Shown here: positions 33,177 through 35,665 of the stretch, piece after piece
How the letters are laid out: each line of letters begins with the position of its first letter
Position numbering within the stretch: the stretch's first letter is position 1
From: Brevundimonas denitrificans
Lineage (GTDB): Bacteria; Pseudomonadota; Alphaproteobacteria; Caulobacterales; Caulobacteraceae
Length of the DNA stretch: 35,665 nucleotides
Direction: 5' to 3'
NCBI RefSeq assembly: GCF_030160755.1
Contig: NZ_BSOY01000022.1
Span: forward strand, 1 to 35,665
Notes under the pieces: model-generated
The model's database searches: none
Seen by the model: the letters and a program-made list of their open reading frames with translations, nothing else
What the model was told of the DNA's origin: nothing
Translations under genes and position numbers: made by a program

Positions 33177-34697
33177 TTATTTCTTGGGAAGGCCGGGCAG
33201 GCCCGGAAGGCCTCCCGGAAGTTGTCCGCCGCCCAGGCCGGCGAGCCGGTCCTGAAGGGCTTTCATGTCGTCGGCGCTGGGCTCGGGCATGCGGCCGCCC
33301 CCCATCGCCTTGAGGCGGGCCATGTCGGGGCCGCCGCCCATACCGCCGCCGAGGCCGCCCATCATGGCGGCCATCTGCTTCATGCCCTTGCCGCCGCCGC
33401 GCGACATGGACTTGACCATGTCGGCCATCTGGCGGTGCTGTTTGAGCAGGCGGTTGATCTCCTGGACCTCGACCCCGGCGCCGGCGGCGACGCGCTTCTT
33501 GCGGCTGGCGTTGAGCAGGTCGGGCTTCTTGCGCTCGGCCTTGGTCATCGAGGAGATGATGGCTTCCTGGCGGGCGATCATGCGATCGTCGACGCCGCTT
33601 TCGGCCATCTGGTTCTTCATCTTGGCCACGCCGGGCAGCATGCCCATGATGCCCTGCAGGCCGCCCATCCGCTTCATCTGCTGCAGCTGGCCGGCGAGGT
33701 CGTTCAGGTCGAACTGGCCCTTGGCCAGTTTGCGGGCCATGGCCTCGGCCTTGGACTGGTCCAGCTCCTGCGACGCCTTCTCGACCAGGGCGACGATATC
33801 GCCCTGACCCAGGATGCGGCCGGCGACGCGGCGGGCGTCGAACACCTCCAGCGCATCGACCTTCTCGCCCGCGCCGATGTATTTGATCGGCAGGCCGGTG
33901 ACGGCGCGCATGGACAGCATGGCCCCGCCGCGCCCGTCGCCGTCGGCGCGGGTCAGGACCAGGCCGGTCAGCGGCAGGCGTTCGTGGAAGGCTTTCGCCG
34001 TGCGCACCGCGTCCTGACCGGTCAGGCTGTCGGCGACCAGCAGGGTCTCGACGGGTTTGGCGACGGCGGCGACCTCGGCCACCTCGGCCATCAGGGCCTC
34101 GTCGAGGGTGATCCGGCCGGCGGTGTCGAGGATCAGGACGTCGAAGCCCTGCAGCTTGGCCGACTGCAGCGCCCGACGGGTGATCTGGATCGGCGACTCG
34201 CCCGCCACGATCGGCAGGACGGCCACCTCGATCTGTTTGCCGAGGGTCTGCAGCTGCTCCATGGCCGCCGGACGACGCGTGTCCAGCGAGGCCATCATGA
34301 CCTTCTTGCGGTCGAACCTGGTCAGGCGCAGCGCCAGCTTGGCCGAGGTCGTGGTCTTGCCCGAGCCCTGCAGGCCGGCCATCAGGATGACGGCGGGCGG
34401 CGCAGCGTTCAGATTGATCGGGGTCGGCTCATCGCCGCCCAGCATCTCGACCAGGCCGTCATAGACGATCTTGACCACCTGATCGGCCGGCTTGACCGAG
34501 CGGATGACGTCCTCGCCGGTGGCGCGCTCGGTGGCGAAGGCGATGAAGTCCTTGACGACGGGCAGGGCGACGTCAGCCTCGAGCAGGGCCACGCGCACTT
34601 CGCGCATAGCCTCGGAGACGTCCTTTTCGGACAGGGCGCCGCGCCCGGTGATCCGGTCGAAGACGCCTGTCAGCCGCTCGTTCAGAGCCTCGAACAT
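33177..34697 (-). CDS. ffh: Signal recognition particle protein Ffh (SRP54)
   Basis: Ffh is the GTPase and signal-sequence-binding subunit of the SRP. The 506-residue protein has the N domain, then the G domain with GLQGSGKTTTSAKLALRL, DTRRPAAMEQL, LILDTAGRITLDEALMAEV and TRADGDGRGG, and a Met/Gly-rich M domain (GGGKGMKQMAAMMGGLGGGM). The ATG at 34697 gives MFEALNERLTGVFDRITGRG, the standard start; an upstream in-frame ATG is rejected. Its C-terminus has the PGLPGLPKK tail. It is the first of the ffh-rpsP-rimM series. The region 34698-35034 between it and the UrcA gene shows no coding sequence I can support. Confidence 0.98.
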   Translation of the reverse strand: MFEALNERLTGVFDRITGRGALSEKDVSEAMREVRVALLEADVALPVVKDFIAFATERATGEDVIRSVKPADQVVKIVYDGLVEMLGGDEPTPINLNAAPPAVILMAGLQGSGKTTTSAKLALRLTRFDRKKVMMASLDTRRPAAMEQLQTLGKQIEVAVLPIVAGESPIQITRRALQSAKLQGFDVLILDTAGRITLDEALMAEVAEVAAVAKPVETLLVADSLTGQDAVRTAKAFHERLPLTGLVLTRADGDGRGGAMLSMRAVTGLPIKYIGAGEKVDALEVFDARRVAGRILGQGDIVALVEKASQELDQSKAEAMARKLAKGQFDLNDLAGQLQQMKRMGGLQGIMGMLPGVAKMKNQMAESGVDDRMIARQEAIISSMTKAERKKPDLLNASRKKRVAAGAGVEVQEINRLLKQHRQMADMVKSMSRGGGKGMKQMAAMMGGLGGGMGGGPDMARLKAMGGGRMPEPSADDMKALQDRLAGLGGGQLPGGLPGLPGLPKK

Positions 34698-35034
34698 ACA
34701 AACCTCGTTTGCGACGGGTGAGACGGCCTCCATAGCGAAATCGCCTCCGGCGACGATCACGTCGGCGGAGGGTTCTCGCCATCCTCGTCCGGTCGAAACC
34801 GGGGTCGTGATGGTGGAGACGCGAGGTTCACTTGCGTCGGAAGCGGCGGCTTATGGCGGAAAAGGGCGGCGAAGACAAGGCGGCGGCCGGCATCAGCCTG
34901 ATCACTGTTCAGCTTTCCGCGAATTCATCCAGCGTCGCTATTTCGCCTCGGAACGCTCACGCGGCTGCAACGGGGCGGGCGCATCTGAACGCCGTCGCCG
35001 CCAAGAGCGATGCAGACCTCCGCAGGAGATCGCC

Positions 35035-35337
35035 ATGAAAACCTTCGCTTCTCTCGTCGCCGCCCTCTCGGTCAGCCTCGCCGCCGGAGCGGCCTCCGCC
35101 CAGGAGGCCCGCGTCCAGTGGGGCGATCTGGATCTCTCCAGCGCCGCCGGGGCCGACGCCTTCGACGCCCGTGTCGCAGCCGCGGCCTCCCGCATGTGCC
35201 GGGGCGTCAAACGACCCGGCAGCCGGATCAGCGATCGCGCCTTCTGCCGCACCGCCTTCCGCGACGAGGCTGTCCGTCAGCTGCCCGGCTCCGCCCAGGT
35301 GGACTATGCGCTCAGCCGCCTGCCGCTGATCGCCTGA
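35035..35337 (+). CDS. UrcA family secreted protein
   Basis: UrcA proteins are small, secreted, and of unknown function, common in alphaproteobacteria of this group. The 100-residue protein has a signal peptide (MKTFASLVAALSVSLAAGAA then SAQ) and the family pattern VQWGDLDLSSAAGADAFDARVAAAASRMC, then FCRTAFRDEAVRQL. The three cysteines fit the usual paired pattern. The ATG at 35035 follows gcaggagat (35022-35030). A second member begins 150 bp downstream, so these are tandem paralogs. Confidence 0.9.
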   Translation: MKTFASLVAALSVSLAAGAASAQEARVQWGDLDLSSAAGADAFDARVAAAASRMCRGVKRPGSRISDRAFCRTAFRDEAVRQLPGSAQVDYALSRLPLIA

Positions 35338-35487
35338 ACCACGTTGCATACATAAGGCACACTTCTGGCTAGCGAAGCAGTTCTCGGTCTGAAGTCATGC
35401 AAATATAACGGTTCTGGTCTGGCGAGCGTCACACGAGCCTATCATCTGGCTTGTCGTCGCTACTCCCCGCGACGTGGAGATGATCCG

Positions 35488-35665
35488 ATGACCAGAACCC
35501 TGCTTTCCTTCGCCGCCGCCGCCCTTCTGTACGCCGCCCCCGCGGCGGCCCAGGAGGTCCGCGTGCCCTTCGCCGACCTCGATCTGTCGAGCGGCGCCGG
35601 CGCCCAGACCTTTGAGGCCCGCGCCGCCGAGGCCGCCCGCGCCGCCTGCGCCGTCGGCCCGCGCG
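35488..35665 (+). CDS. UrcA family secreted protein, second copy (3' truncated by window edge)
   Basis: The frame begins at ATG 35488 after gtggaga (35474-35480) and encodes a signal peptide (MTRTLLSFAAAALLYAAPAAAQ) followed by EVRVPFADLDLSSGAGAQTF then EARAAEAARAAC, the same pattern as the gene before it. It runs off the end after 59 residues. The 150-bp gap between the two copies has no other gene but includes CGTCGC/GCGACG inverted words near 35455-35473. A tandem UrcA pair is the best reading. Confidence 0.85.
   Translation, partial: MTRTLLSFAAAALLYAAPAAAQEVRVPFADLDLSSGAGAQTFEARAAEAARAACAVGPR

Noticed and set aside
34832..35038. Short plus-strand frame between ffh and the UrcA gene
   Set aside because: 68 codons, no clear ribosome-binding site, no recognisable domain, and its end overlaps the UrcA start. 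Not supported as a gene.

Overview
The window is a dense, very GC-rich chromosomal segment from an alphaproteobacterium of the Caulobacterales, most probably Brevundimonas or a close relative. This rests on protein similarity recalled from memory, on the gene set (hrcA-grpE, dnaK-dnaJ, fabA-fabB, mmcB, UrcA proteins, bS16 with a long acidic tail) and on control sites typical of this group: a full CtrA box TTAA-N7-TTAA and a LexA box GTTC-N7-GTTC. It is not a phage or plasmid. No rRNA, tRNA, CRISPR array or intact insertion sequence was seen.

Layout. 1-2410: the 3' end of coaBC, dut, a small membrane protein, an intergenic repeat and dapB. 2482-5748: dnaJ and dnaK on the minus strand, separated by a terminator, each with its own predicted RpoH promoter. 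6054-8142: a secreted protein, alkB and a Tat-exported dienelactone hydrolase. 8146-8280: a perfect 31-bp inverted repeat pair. 8289-10785: grpE and hrcA (minus) facing rph (plus). 10860-15554: a lipoprotein, an acyltransferase-3, a CHAP hydrolase, a CorA transporter, a second lipoprotein, LexA-box-controlled mmcB and a lipocalin. 15617-18680: hslU and hslV, separated by a two-domain NTF2-like protein and the remnant of a GxxExxY gene bounded by inverted repeats. 18763-19986: an operator pair, a BLUF blue-light sensor and a MoeB/ThiF-type enzyme. 20045-24153: tandem S9 peptidase paralogs. 24222-25810: a D-2-hydroxyacid dehydrogenase and a divergent SH3-like exported protein with a CtrA box between them. 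25907-30547: fabA, fabB and fabI, with a secreted protein and a cation/proton antiporter inserted before fabI. 30626-31852: a lower-GC gene joining a JAMM metallopeptidase-like domain to a second, signal-sequence-led domain. 31872-34697: rimM, rpsP and ffh (minus). 35035-35665: two tandem UrcA genes, the second cut by the window end.

How the parts work together. Protein quality control is the main theme: DnaK, DnaJ, GrpE, HrcA, HslV and HslU are all here, and three of them carry a common heat-shock promoter pattern (CTTGC, 13-14 nt spacer, xCCCATxT or a close variant). Unsaturated fatty acid synthesis (FabA, FabB, FabI) and translation/secretion (RimM, bS16, Ffh) are the other core blocks.

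The most novel-looking item is the JAMM protein at 30626-31852. It has a perfect HxH-x7-S-x2-D motif, lies in a patch of foreign-looking composition just 3' of rimM, and contains an internal start before an export-signal-like segment. It could be an effector fused to, or overlapping with, an envelope partner. Other notable items are the BLUF gene with paired operators, the CtrA box inside the hydroxyacid dehydrogenase gene, and the inserted remnant that splits hslV from hslU.
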